This document shows, one piece after another, positions 42,563 to 51,509 of a stretch of DNA of 64,000 bases (positions are counted from its first letter, which is position 1; each line of letters opens with the position of its first letter). Location: positions 1 to 64,000 of the forward strand of contig SJCO01000014.1 in the NCBI GenBank assembly GCA_005217565.1, in the 5' to 3' direction. This DNA comes from Puteibacter caeruleilacunae (lineage in GTDB: Bacteria > Bacteroidota > Bacteroidia > Bacteroidales > Prolixibacteraceae). The translations under genes were made by a program, and so were the position numbers. Under the pieces are notes generated by a model. That model did no database searches. It was not told where the DNA came from and saw only the letters and a list, made by a program, of their open reading frames with translations.

Positions 42563-43492
42563 ATGAAAACAATAGTTAATAATACAATATCAGAAATGCA
42601 TAAGCAAGGTAATTATCCTCCTCCGGAGAATCCCTTGTTTAGTATTTTACATACGAAATTAGAAGAAGGTGAAATTAAGCGTTGTGGGAACGATGAGCCA
42701 TCAGAACCTGTAAGTGTAACAAATGGATTTTATGGTATTAGCTTCAAAAATATTGTTTCAGGTGAGATTTTGTATGGGCGCACTAAATATGACTGTAGCA
42801 ACGGGACATTGATTTTTACGGCTCCTGACCAAAAGATGGTTTATAAAGGAATTGCGTTTGCCTCTGAAGCTTTTCATATTGCATTTCATAGGGATTACCT
42901 AAATGGTAGTGTCTTGTTTGATAAAATTAAGAAATATAGCTTCTTTGATTATCATGTGAATGAGGCGTTGCACTTGTCTCCCAAAGAGGAGGAGATTCTA
43001 AAGATCATTTGTAGAAATATTGAGCGTGAGTACAACAATAATCAGGATGAGTTTAGCAAGGATATTATTCTGTCGTACTTAGAGACGCTGTTAAAATATG
43101 CCGACCGTTTTTATAAGCGTCAATTCCTGAATCGTAAAGATATTAATCAGGCATTATATACTCGTTTTAAGGACATCTTGGATGTGTATTTTGACGCGAA
43201 TTATTTTCAAGAAAAAGGAATCCCATCGGTTGAATGGCTTGCTAGTCAGTTGGGTGTGAGTCAGCGTTATATGAGCGATACAATAAAGGCTGAAACAGGT
43301 AAGACTGCTGTTGATCAGATTAATATGTACTTGATTGAAGAGGCCAAAAGCTTATTGCTTACCCCTAATACTTCGATAGCTGAAACTGCTTATCGATTGG
43401 GTTTTGAGTATCCTCAGTACTTCTCACGAGTGTTTAAAAAGAAAACAGGCATGAGTCCGAAGGAGTATATCGATAGTAAGATGTTAAATTAA
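42563..43492 (+). CDS. AraC-family regulator, proposed master of regulon B
   Basis: A 309-residue regulator. The N-terminal sensor domain has FYGISFKNIVSGEILYGRTK and LIFTAPDQKMVYKG, and the C-terminal HTH pair is LASQLGVSQRYMSDTIKAETG and IAETAYRLGFEYPQYFSRVF, with KKKTGMSPKEY. It is a paralogue of the protein at 59564-60475, sharing the segments FFDY, NEALHLSPKEEE and RFYKRQF. Matching 21-bp direct repeats stand before this gene, the nitroreductase gene and the RND operon, so it likely responds to a compound that the pump exports. Confidence 0.9.
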   Translation: MKTIVNNTISEMHKQGNYPPPENPLFSILHTKLEEGEIKRCGNDEPSEPVSVTNGFYGISFKNIVSGEILYGRTKYDCSNGTLIFTAPDQKMVYKGIAFASEAFHIAFHRDYLNGSVLFDKIKKYSFFDYHVNEALHLSPKEEEILKIICRNIEREYNNNQDEFSKDIILSYLETLLKYADRFYKRQFLNRKDINQALYTRFKDILDVYFDANYFQEKGIPSVEWLASQLGVSQRYMSDTIKAETGKTAVDQINMYLIEEAKSLLLTPNTSIAETAYRLGFEYPQYFSRVFKKKTGMSPKEYIDSKMLN

Positions 43493-43560
43493 GTTTCTGA
43501 TTACTATTGGATTGGTTAGTAATTGGTCTGCCCCTATATATTTTTCTGAAGAATCTATTT

Positions 43561-43627
43561 ATGTAAAAATATATAAGCTGAATGCAAAATAGTATAAGTA
43601 TGATCCATGTAACGTGACTTAATTTTG
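43561..43627 (+). promoter_or_regulatory. AraC-type operator and promoter, regulon B
   Basis: ATGTAAAAATATATAAGC at 43561 and ATGCAAAATAGTATAAG at 43582 form a 21-bp direct repeat; the -7 box TAATTTTG is at 43620, 59 bp from the first half-site. It drives the RND efflux operon. Confidence 0.75.
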
Positions 43628-43689
43628 TGCCAGCAGATCATAAGAGACTTGAGAATAAGATATTTAGAAAATAACGAAACAAATTACAA

Positions 43690-44856
43690 ATGAAGAAGCT
43701 AGTAAAAATTTTGTGTGTGATTCTTGGTGTGGGACTTATTGCGGTAAGTTGTACAACAACAAATTCGCAGTCGGCACAGCAAGCACCACAGACATTTAAG
43801 GTTACCCACCTTAAGAAGAAAGATGTAAATATCTTTAATGAATATGCTGCTAACATTGAGGGGATTCAGAATATTGATATTCGCCCAAAAGTTGATGGTT
43901 TCATTAAAGAGATCTTTATCGATGAGGGTAGTCAGGTGAAGAAAGGACAAAAGCTTTTCAGACTAGAAGCTGAGGAGTTGAATCAGCAGGTAAAGGCGGC
44001 ACAGGCTAATGTGGAATTGGCAATGGCTCAAATGGAGGCTGCCCAGGTTGAGGTGGATAAGCTGAGACCGCTTGTTGATAAGCAGATTGTTGGGGAGATC
44101 CAGCTGAGGTCGGCTATTAGCAACTACAATGCTGCTAAAGCTCAATGGAATGCAACTAAAGCAACCTACCAAAATGCCAAAGAAAACCTGGCATATACGG
44201 TAATTACCAGTCCGGTAGATGGAATTGTTGGTAGCTTACCATACCGTGTAGGTAGTCTTGTTGGTCGTAATGAACCACAGCCACTGACTACAATTTCAAA
44301 TATCAGCGACATCTACGCTTACTTTTCGTTAAACGAGAAGAAATTCCTTGATTTTAATCGTCAGAATAGTGGAGCTACAATTCAGGATAAAATTAACCAG
44401 ATGGCTGATGTGGAATTGATTTTGGCTGATGGAAATTCTTATGAGCATGAAGGACGAGTAGAGGCTATATTGGGGATGGTAAATCCTCGTACTGGTAGTG
44501 TAAACTACAGGGTGAAATTCCCTAATCCTGAGATGCTGTTAAGGAGTGGTATTAGTGGTAAAATACGTCTTTCAACGCAAATAAAGGATGCTTTGTTGGT
44601 GCCACAAAACTCAACATTTGAGATTCAGGGCCAACGTTTTGTGTATACGGTTGACGAGAAAAATACTGTTAAATCGAAAAGCATAAACATTGTTAAGGCT
44701 TACAACGATTATTTCATTATTGATGGAGGTTTTGAAAAACAAGAGACTATTGTTGCCAATGGTTTGATTAATCTTCGTGAAGGAATGGTTATTAATCCTG
44801 AGCTTGCCGATGTTGGTGTAGCAACGGATAACAGCAAAGAATTGTCAGCAAAATAG
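43690..44856 (+). CDS. RND efflux periplasmic adaptor lipoprotein
   Basis: A 388-residue membrane fusion protein (AcrA type) with lipobox in IAVSCTTT. It has the barrel-sandwich halves DIRPKVDGFIKEIFIDEGSQ and YTVITSPVDGIVGSLPYRVG around a helical hairpin rich in Ala/Gln (AAQANVELAMAQMEAAQVEV), then beta-barrel and membrane-proximal domains. It connects the inner-membrane pump at 44884 with the outer-membrane channel at 48033 and is the first gene of the operon controlled from 43561. Confidence 0.93.
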   Translation: MKKLVKILCVILGVGLIAVSCTTTNSQSAQQAPQTFKVTHLKKKDVNIFNEYAANIEGIQNIDIRPKVDGFIKEIFIDEGSQVKKGQKLFRLEAEELNQQVKAAQANVELAMAQMEAAQVEVDKLRPLVDKQIVGEIQLRSAISNYNAAKAQWNATKATYQNAKENLAYTVITSPVDGIVGSLPYRVGSLVGRNEPQPLTTISNISDIYAYFSLNEKKFLDFNRQNSGATIQDKINQMADVELILADGNSYEHEGRVEAILGMVNPRTGSVNYRVKFPNPEMLLRSGISGKIRLSTQIKDALLVPQNSTFEIQGQRFVYTVDEKNTVKSKSINIVKAYNDYFIIDGGFEKQETIVANGLINLREGMVINPELADVGVATDNSKELSAK

Positions 44857-44883
44857 AAGCCTAGTATTTAAAGTATCAACGTC

Positions 44884-47800
44884 ATGTTTAAACGATTTAT
44901 CGAGAGGCCTGTCCTTTCGACTGTAATTTCTATACTCATAGTTATCGTAGGGGTACTGGGTTTGACGACCCTACCTGTACAACAATTTCCCGATATTGCA
45001 CCGCCAACAGTGGTGGTAAATGCAACTTATCCGGGGGCAAATGCCGCGACCATATTGAAGAGTGTTGTGATTCCCATTGAAGAGCAAATTAATGGGGTTG
45101 AAAACATGACTTATATGGAGTCGACAGCAAGTAACGATGGATCGGCAACCATTAATGTTTATTTTGAGCAGGGTACCGATGCTGAGATTGCTTCGGTAAA
45201 GGTGCAAAACAGGGTGACGGCTGTAAATAGTCGCTTGCCACAGGCTGTTCTGCAAACTGGTGTGACTACAGAGAAAAGACAAACCAGTTTCCTTATGTTC
45301 TTTTCATTGTATTCTGATAATTCTGATTTGGATGCAACCTTTGTACACAACTATACAAATATTAATATCGTTCCTTTATTGCGAAGGGTAAAAGGTGTTG
45401 GTAGTGCAACCGTATTTGGGAATAAGGACTATTCCATGAGGGTTTGGCTTAAGCCTGAAAAGATGGCTGCTTACGGGATTACTCCACAAGAGGTGGTAGC
45501 GGCTATTAATGAGCAAAACCTTGAGGCTGCTCCTGGTAAGTTTGGGGCAAACTCGTCGCAGGTTTTTGAATATGTGATTCGTTATAAAGGAAAATTAAGC
45601 GAACCTCAGGAATACGAAAATATTATTATCCGCTCGGAGGGGAATAGTAACTTCCTGCGTTTGAAAGATGTTGCACGAGTAGAGCTGGGGGCGTTAAGTT
45701 ATGCTACAGAAAGTATTACCCAGGGAAAACCTGCTACATCTGTTGCAATTACCCAAACTCCTGGCTCTAATGCACAAGATATTATTAGGGAAATTCACCA
45801 GGTGCTGCGAGATGCAGAGGAGGATTTCCCCGCTGGAATTGAATATGTTGTTCCTTACGATACGAATGAATTCCTGGAAGCTTCAATCGATCACGTGGTG
45901 CAAACTCTTTTCGAGGCGTTCCTTTTGGTGTTCCTTGTGGTATTTCTTTTCCTTCAGGATTTCCGTTCAACGTTAATTCCTGCTATCGCTGTGCCGGTAG
46001 CTATTATTGGTACATTCTTCTTTTTGCAGTTGTTTGGATTCTCCATTAACCTGTTAACGTTATTTGCTTTGGTACTGGCCATTGGTATTGTGGTTGATGA
46101 TGCTATTGTGGTGGTTGAGGCTGTGCATGCGAAGCTTGAAGGTGGAGCGAAGAGCGGTAAGGCTGCAACACAATCGGCTATGAGTGAGATTACCGGAGCG
46201 ATTATATCGATCACCCTTGTGATGTCGGCAGTGTTTGTGCCGGTTACTTTTTTAACTGGGCCAACAGGGGTGTTTTATCAGCAGTTTGCATTAACGCTTG
46301 CCATTGCAATTCTTATATCGGCGGTGAATGCCCTTACTTTGAGTCCGGCTTTATGTGCTTTGTTGCTAAAACCACATAATGAAGAGACAAAGAAGAAGGG
46401 TTTGGTGAACCGTTTCTATAGTGCATTTAATGCTGGATTCGACGCGGTGACTGAGCGCTACACGAGATCTGTTAGCGTATTTACCAAGCGTAAATGGTTG
46501 GCAGTTATCGTTCTTGCTGCTTTTGTGGTGTCGGCAGGATGGATGTTTAATAGTACTTCTACTGGTTTTATTCCTAATGAGGACCAGGGGATGGTTTTCT
46601 GTGATATTACAATGCCTGCAGGAACAACCATTGATCGTACTAGTGCTGTGGCTAATGAAGTCGATGCTATTATTCGCTCAATGGACATTGTGAAAGAACG
46701 CATGTTTGTGAATGGTTACTCATTGCTGAGTCGTACCAATGGTAGTTCAAAAGCATTTGCTGTGATGAAATTGAAGCCTTGGAAAGATCGAAAAGAGGCG
46801 AGTGAAGAGGTTAAGGCTGTTATTGGGCAATTGTATGCAAAGACGGCCCACATTAAGGATGCCCGAATCATGTTTATTACTCCTCCTACGGTGCCTGGTT
46901 TTGGTAACTCTGCAGGTTTTGAGTTAAGATTACAAGATAAACAAAACGGAACGACTGATGATTTGATGGCTGAGACGAATAAGTTTTTGATGGCTTTAAA
47001 TCAACGTCCTGAGGTGCAGTATGCGATTACCTTTCTTGATACGAACTATCCTCAGTTTGAAATGGAGGTGAATGTTGAGAAGGTGAAAGAGGCGGGTATT
47101 TCTGTTGACGCTGTATTTACAACAATGCAGGCTTATTATGGTAGTTTATATGCATCTGATTTTAATCGATTTGGTAAGCAATATCGTGTTATGATTCAGG
47201 CAGCACCAGAAGATCGTCAGACGGATGAGTCGCTGAATAATATCTTTATTCGAAATAATAGGGGAGAGTTAGTGGCTATCAGTCAGTTTATAAACTTGAA
47301 AAAAGTAAATGGTCCTGACGTTGTGAATCGCTTTAACTTATATAATTCGGCTAGTATAACAGGGGCTGTAAATCCTGGATATAGTACCGGAGATGCTATT
47401 GCAGCTATTGAAGAAGTTGCGGCAGAGGTATTGCCTTCACATTATGGATATGAATACTCAGGGATGACACGTGAAGAGAAATCATCAGGAAATCAGGCTG
47501 TTATTATTTTCGCCTTGAGTTTGATATTTGTCTATTTCTTGTTGTCGGCACAGTATGAAAGTTACATTCTGCCATTCGCAATCTTACTGTCTCTTCCAAT
47601 CGGTATCTTCGGAGGTATCCTGTTTGTGAATTTGGCCGGACTGGATAACAACATTTATTTCCAGGTTGCACTGATTATGTTGCTTGGATTGTTGGCTAAG
47701 AATGCTATTCTGATTGTAGAGTTTGCCTTGCAACGAAGACGCCAGGGAATGAGTATCGTAGAATCGGCTATTGAAGGAGCTAAAGCGCGACTACGTCCTA

Positions 47801-48027
47801 TTTTGATGACCTCGTTTGCGTTTATTCTGGGGCTTGTTCCGCTTGTTGTTTCAAACGGTGCAGGTGCTATTGGTAACCGATCAATTGGTACAGGGGCTGC
47901 CGGAGGTATGTTGGTAGGAACTGTGTTTGGGGTATTTGTAATTCCAGCATTCTATGTGATTTTCCAGATTTTACAGGAGAAAATTAGTGGTGCTCCTGAA
48001 CCTGAAGTGAGTACTGAAGAAATTTAA
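44884..48027 (+). CDS. RND multidrug efflux transporter (AcrB/HAE1 type)
   Basis: A 1047-residue inner-membrane proton-drug antiporter, full length for the family. It starts MFKRFIERPVLSTVISILIV, has the TM4 proton-relay pair in LAIGIVVDDAIVVVEAV and the TM10 lysine in GLLAKNAILIVEFALQRR, and contains the two periplasmic porter loops. It works with the adaptor 27 bp upstream and the channel 5 bp downstream. Substrates cannot be read from the sequence; HAE1-type pumps export hydrophobic drugs, bile salts or solvents. Confidence 0.95.
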   Translation: MFKRFIERPVLSTVISILIVIVGVLGLTTLPVQQFPDIAPPTVVVNATYPGANAATILKSVVIPIEEQINGVENMTYMESTASNDGSATINVYFEQGTDAEIASVKVQNRVTAVNSRLPQAVLQTGVTTEKRQTSFLMFFSLYSDNSDLDATFVHNYTNINIVPLLRRVKGVGSATVFGNKDYSMRVWLKPEKMAAYGITPQEVVAAINEQNLEAAPGKFGANSSQVFEYVIRYKGKLSEPQEYENIIIRSEGNSNFLRLKDVARVELGALSYATESITQGKPATSVAITQTPGSNAQDIIREIHQVLRDAEEDFPAGIEYVVPYDTNEFLEASIDHVVQTLFEAFLLVFLVVFLFLQDFRSTLIPAIAVPVAIIGTFFFLQLFGFSINLLTLFALVLAIGIVVDDAIVVVEAVHAKLEGGAKSGKAATQSAMSEITGAIISITLVMSAVFVPVTFLTGPTGVFYQQFALTLAIAILISAVNALTLSPALCALLLKPHNEETKKKGLVNRFYSAFNAGFDAVTERYTRSVSVFTKRKWLAVIVLAAFVVSAGWMFNSTSTGFIPNEDQGMVFCDITMPAGTTIDRTSAVANEVDAIIRSMDIVKERMFVNGYSLLSRTNGSSKAFAVMKLKPWKDRKEASEEVKAVIGQLYAKTAHIKDARIMFITPPTVPGFGNSAGFELRLQDKQNGTTDDLMAETNKFLMALNQRPEVQYAITFLDTNYPQFEMEVNVEKVKEAGISVDAVFTTMQAYYGSLYASDFNRFGKQYRVMIQAAPEDRQTDESLNNIFIRNNRGELVAISQFINLKKVNGPDVVNRFNLYNSASITGAVNPGYSTGDAIAAIEEVAAEVLPSHYGYEYSGMTREEKSSGNQAVIIFALSLIFVYFLLSAQYESYILPFAILLSLPIGIFGGILFVNLAGLDNNIYFQVALIMLLGLLAKNAILIVEFALQRRRQGMSIVESAIEGAKARLRPILMTSFAFILGLVPLVVSNGAGAIGNRSIGTGAAGGMLVGTVFGVFVIPAFYVIFQILQEKISGAPEPEVSTEEI

Positions 48028-48032
48028 TCGAT

Positions 48033-49445
48033 ATGAAGAGAAATAATTATATAAGAGCATTTGTGGTTCTAAGTTTGTTTATAGGATTGCAGTCGTGTTT
48101 TGTGGCTAAATCTTATCGACAACCAGAATTGCAAATTGAAGATCAGTACAGAGGGGTTGTAACGTCCGACTCGGTTACATTGGCAAGTATGCCTTGGCAA
48201 GAGTTGTTTACCGATCCTTATTTGAATGAATTGATTGAAGTCGCTCTATCTGAAAACCTTGATCTGTTGATGGCTATTGAGCGGGTGAAAGTGGCTCAGG
48301 CTTATTACAAGCAAGGGAAAATGGAACGTTTGCCTGGCTTAAACCTGGGAGCTTCGGCCGGAACATATGAGCTATCAGATAATAGCTTGTCGGGTGTGGC
48401 AGCTCAGGGGAATGGTCCTTCGTATGAGAACTATCAGTTGAATGCGAGCATCTCGTGGGAAGCAGATATTTGGGGTAAGCTAAGAAGTAGTAAGAGAGCT
48501 GCACAGGCTGCGTATTTGCAGAGTGATGCTAGTCGGCGTGCAGTACAAAGTGCTTTGGTGGCCAATGTGGCTTCAGCGTATTACCAGTTGCTAGCGTTGG
48601 ATGCGCAGGTGAAGGTTGCCAGTGAAACTGTGGTGAATCGTAAGGAAGGACTGGAAACCATGAAGAGCTTGAAGAATGCTGGACGGGTGACTGAGGCGGC
48701 GGTGAAGCAGACCGAGGCTCAATTGTATAGTACCGAAATTCTTTTGGTGAATTTGAAGCAGAATGTACATCTTCTGGAGAATACGATTTCGTTGATGATT
48801 GGAAAGCAGTCGGGAACTATTACCCGTGGTACATTGAGCGATCAGAATGCAACGGTTGACATAGAAGTTGGTTTTCCTCTTCAGTTGTTGAGTAATCGTC
48901 CGGATGTGATGGCTGCTGAGTACGGATTGCAACGTAGTTTTGAACTTACCAATGTGGCACGAAGTAATTTTTATCCTTCGCTGAGCTTATCGGCAAATGG
49001 AGGCTTAGAGAGTATCGACTTTGATGATTGGTTTAATTCAAATGCTTTGTTTAGCAACGCGATTGCTAATCTGACACAGCCTTTGTTGAATAAAAGAAGG
49101 GTGCGTACGCAATATGAGGTGGCTAAGGCACAGCAGGCTGAGGCGAAGTATAATTTCAGGAAAACGGTTTTAAATGCCGGTAATGAGGTCGTGAATGCGT
49201 TGGAAGCGTACAAATCTGAGGAGCAACGTTATCAGTTGCAATTGCAGGAGATAAAAGCGTTGAAAGAGGCTGTTCGTTATTCCGAAGAATTGCTTAACAA
49301 TGCCTATCAGAATACGACTTACCTGGAGGTGTTATCAGCAAGGAGTAATGCGCTGGCATCAGAAATTAATACGATTAATTCGAAATATAGACAACTAAAT
49401 AGTTTGGTAGAACTATATAAAGCCCTCGGCGGAGGGTGGAAATAA
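48033..49445 (+). CDS. Outer-membrane efflux channel (TolC/NodT family)
   Basis: A 470-residue lipoprotein channel: lipobox in IGLQSCFV, then two outer membrane factor repeats with WQELFTDPYLNELIEVALSE, ISWEADIWGKLRSSKRAA and RPDVMAAEYGLQRS, as in OprM/CmeC. It completes the tripartite pump. The stop is 58 bp before a terminator shared with the convergent hexosaminidase gene. Confidence 0.94.
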   Translation: MKRNNYIRAFVVLSLFIGLQSCFVAKSYRQPELQIEDQYRGVVTSDSVTLASMPWQELFTDPYLNELIEVALSENLDLLMAIERVKVAQAYYKQGKMERLPGLNLGASAGTYELSDNSLSGVAAQGNGPSYENYQLNASISWEADIWGKLRSSKRAAQAAYLQSDASRRAVQSALVANVASAYYQLLALDAQVKVASETVVNRKEGLETMKSLKNAGRVTEAAVKQTEAQLYSTEILLVNLKQNVHLLENTISLMIGKQSGTITRGTLSDQNATVDIEVGFPLQLLSNRPDVMAAEYGLQRSFELTNVARSNFYPSLSLSANGGLESIDFDDWFNSNALFSNAIANLTQPLLNKRRVRTQYEVAKAQQAEAKYNFRKTVLNAGNEVVNALEAYKSEEQRYQLQLQEIKALKEAVRYSEELLNNAYQNTTYLEVLSARSNALASEINTINSKYRQLNSLVELYKALGGGWK

Positions 49446-49502
49446 TATTGTTGCTTGATACTTTTGCAGCAGTTTACACGTTTTTGAATTTTACTTACGA
49501 AC

Positions 49503-49532
49503 AACGGCTCTAAGATTTCTTAGAGCCGTTTT
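49503..49532. terminator. Bidirectional terminator
   Basis: AACGGCTCTAAG, loop ATTT region, CTTAGAGCCGTT, then TTTC. It lies between the convergent efflux operon and hexosaminidase gene and can serve both. Confidence 0.85.
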
Positions 49533-49556
49533 CTATATCGTGAAGTATAAAGCGGT

Positions 49557-51194
49557 TTAGAACTTACCGTTCTTTACATTTTTGATGACTGAAGGCTGGT
49601 TGCGGCCCCAGTAGTTAATCTGTAAAGCTTTATATCTATTAAGCTGTTTGGCCATCAAAACCTTGTCGCGCCATACTTCCCATGATGGTTTTGCTGTATC
49701 GACATCAGCAGGTTGTGACCATCCTTTTTCAGCAAAGGCTGCCAGACGTGGGAAAATACGACTCTGTAAAGTGATTACATCTGGAATTTTTTCAGACCAG
49801 GTACAGGTAATTACACCCTTTGCCAAATGACGTTTTGAGACATCAGCATCTACAAGGTCTAGCATTGGCTCCCAGTTGTAGATCTTATCTACTGAAACAA
49901 TACCTGCCCAGCGTGCACCGTCAAAACCATCAGCATTGGTCATGTCTAGGTAGGTGTAATTTCCAGGAGACAGGATAAATGGTTGATCATATTTCTGAAG
50001 CTTCTGGTCCATTGTCATTTCAAGGTGTTTCCACCATGCTTTCTTTCCTGGTCTCCACCATTGTACAAGTACGTCCTTGTCTTCTAATCCTTTTTCAAAT
50101 GCATCATCCCATACAATAGGAGTGGTTTTTAATTTATCTTTGATGTAGGTGGTGATTTCACGGGCAATTGCTGTGATCTCCTCATCGTTGTAGATTGGGG
50201 TTTTAAGTCCTAAATTCACCTCATCGAAACCAACATGGATTGGCACCTCACCAAATACATCTCTTACCTCTTTAAGTACTTGCTTGCAGAAATTAAGCGC
50301 GTATTCATTGTTGTTGATCACCTTTGGCGTCTTTCTTGGCTCAGCAGGGCACTTTAATTCAGGATAAGCGCGAATTGCAGCTTTCATGTGACCTGGCATA
50401 TCAATCTCTGGCAATACGGTGATATAGCGACTTTTTGCATAGGCGATGATCTCTTTTAGGTCTTTCTGTGTGAAGAAACTTCTTGGTCCTTTTCCTGTAG
50501 GATTCGAGCGGTTACCAATTGCACCAATTTCAGTCAGTTTAGGATAAGCTTTAATCTCCATTCTCCATCCGTCATCGTCGGTTAGGTGAAGGTGGAAGAT
50601 GTTTAGCTTGTGTATTGCTATCATATCGATCAACTGAAGCAAAGTCTCTTTTGAGAAGAAGTGACGCGACAGGTCGACATGCAATCCTCTGAATTCTTCA
50701 AAGTAAGGCTCATCGGTGATGTCAACAGCAGGCACATTCCATGTTAATCCGTAAAGGATCTCTGGACTGTAAATCTGGGTAGGTAGCAACTGTAGTAATG
50801 TCTGCACTCCATAGAAAACTCCTGAAGTACTCTTACCGGTGATTGATATCTCATTGTCGGTTACCTTTAATTTGTAACCTTCAGCTTTAAGATTCAATGA
50901 AGGATCGATGCTTAGGTAGATTCCTTTTCCGGATGTTGAGGCTTTTGATTTCTTAGTAGAAATAGAAAAGCTAGTGGATGTTTGTAATGTCGATTGAAGA
51001 TACTCGGCAACTGATGACGAGGCCTTGTCGTGATAAATACTCGTCTGACTGTCGATTTTGAAATCGTTACCAGCAAGGCGACTGATGTTTTTTGGTCGTG
51101 GTACTATTCCCAGTTCGGTTGCCACATCTGATTGGGCAAAACTGACTGCTGTGAACAAGAAACACGAGAGTAGGATAAAAATTCGTTTTGTCAT
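49557..51194 (-). CDS. GH20 beta-N-acetylhexosaminidase
   Basis: The 545-residue exported enzyme has a signal peptide (MTKRIFILLSCFLFTAVSFA), an N-terminal GH20b domain (GIVPRPKNISRLAG, LQLLPTQIYSP) and the GH20 barrel with GLHVDLSRHFFSKETLLQ, HLHLTDDDGWRMEI and the catalytic D-E pair in VHVGFDEVN, where most members read HxGGDE. It removes terminal GlcNAc or GalNAc from glycans by substrate-assisted catalysis. It is followed by the sialidase gene on the same strand; together they would trim sialylated glycans. Confidence 0.93.
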   Translation of the reverse strand: MTKRIFILLSCFLFTAVSFAQSDVATELGIVPRPKNISRLAGNDFKIDSQTSIYHDKASSSVAEYLQSTLQTSTSFSISTKKSKASTSGKGIYLSIDPSLNLKAEGYKLKVTDNEISITGKSTSGVFYGVQTLLQLLPTQIYSPEILYGLTWNVPAVDITDEPYFEEFRGLHVDLSRHFFSKETLLQLIDMIAIHKLNIFHLHLTDDDGWRMEIKAYPKLTEIGAIGNRSNPTGKGPRSFFTQKDLKEIIAYAKSRYITVLPEIDMPGHMKAAIRAYPELKCPAEPRKTPKVINNNEYALNFCKQVLKEVRDVFGEVPIHVGFDEVNLGLKTPIYNDEEITAIAREITTYIKDKLKTTPIVWDDAFEKGLEDKDVLVQWWRPGKKAWWKHLEMTMDQKLQKYDQPFILSPGNYTYLDMTNADGFDGARWAGIVSVDKIYNWEPMLDLVDADVSKRHLAKGVITCTWSEKIPDVITLQSRIFPRLAAFAEKGWSQPADVDTAKPSWEVWRDKVLMAKQLNRYKALQINYWGRNQPSVIKNVKNGKF

Positions 51195-51509
51195 TTTGTT
51201 GATTAATTAAGTGTTTAGAAAAAAATTATTTGATTTAGATGATTGTATTTTTGCAATGAAGATGTGCTTGGATTGTTAGCGGTTGCAATACTAGTAATTT
51301 TGATCTTGGGAGAGGGTAGGAATTTCATTAAAAAAGAATTAAAATGGGGGGAGAATTGTTCAAAGTTGGTACAATTGTAAATAATGGCTTTACTAAAATG
51401 CAAAAAGCAACCTCCGGAAACGTTGTGTTTTCTGAAGATTGCTTTCTTTATGATCATCCTGCGTGAGGATGCATTTGTGCTAGTTTTTTCTTTGTTTGAA
51501 CTAGCAGGT

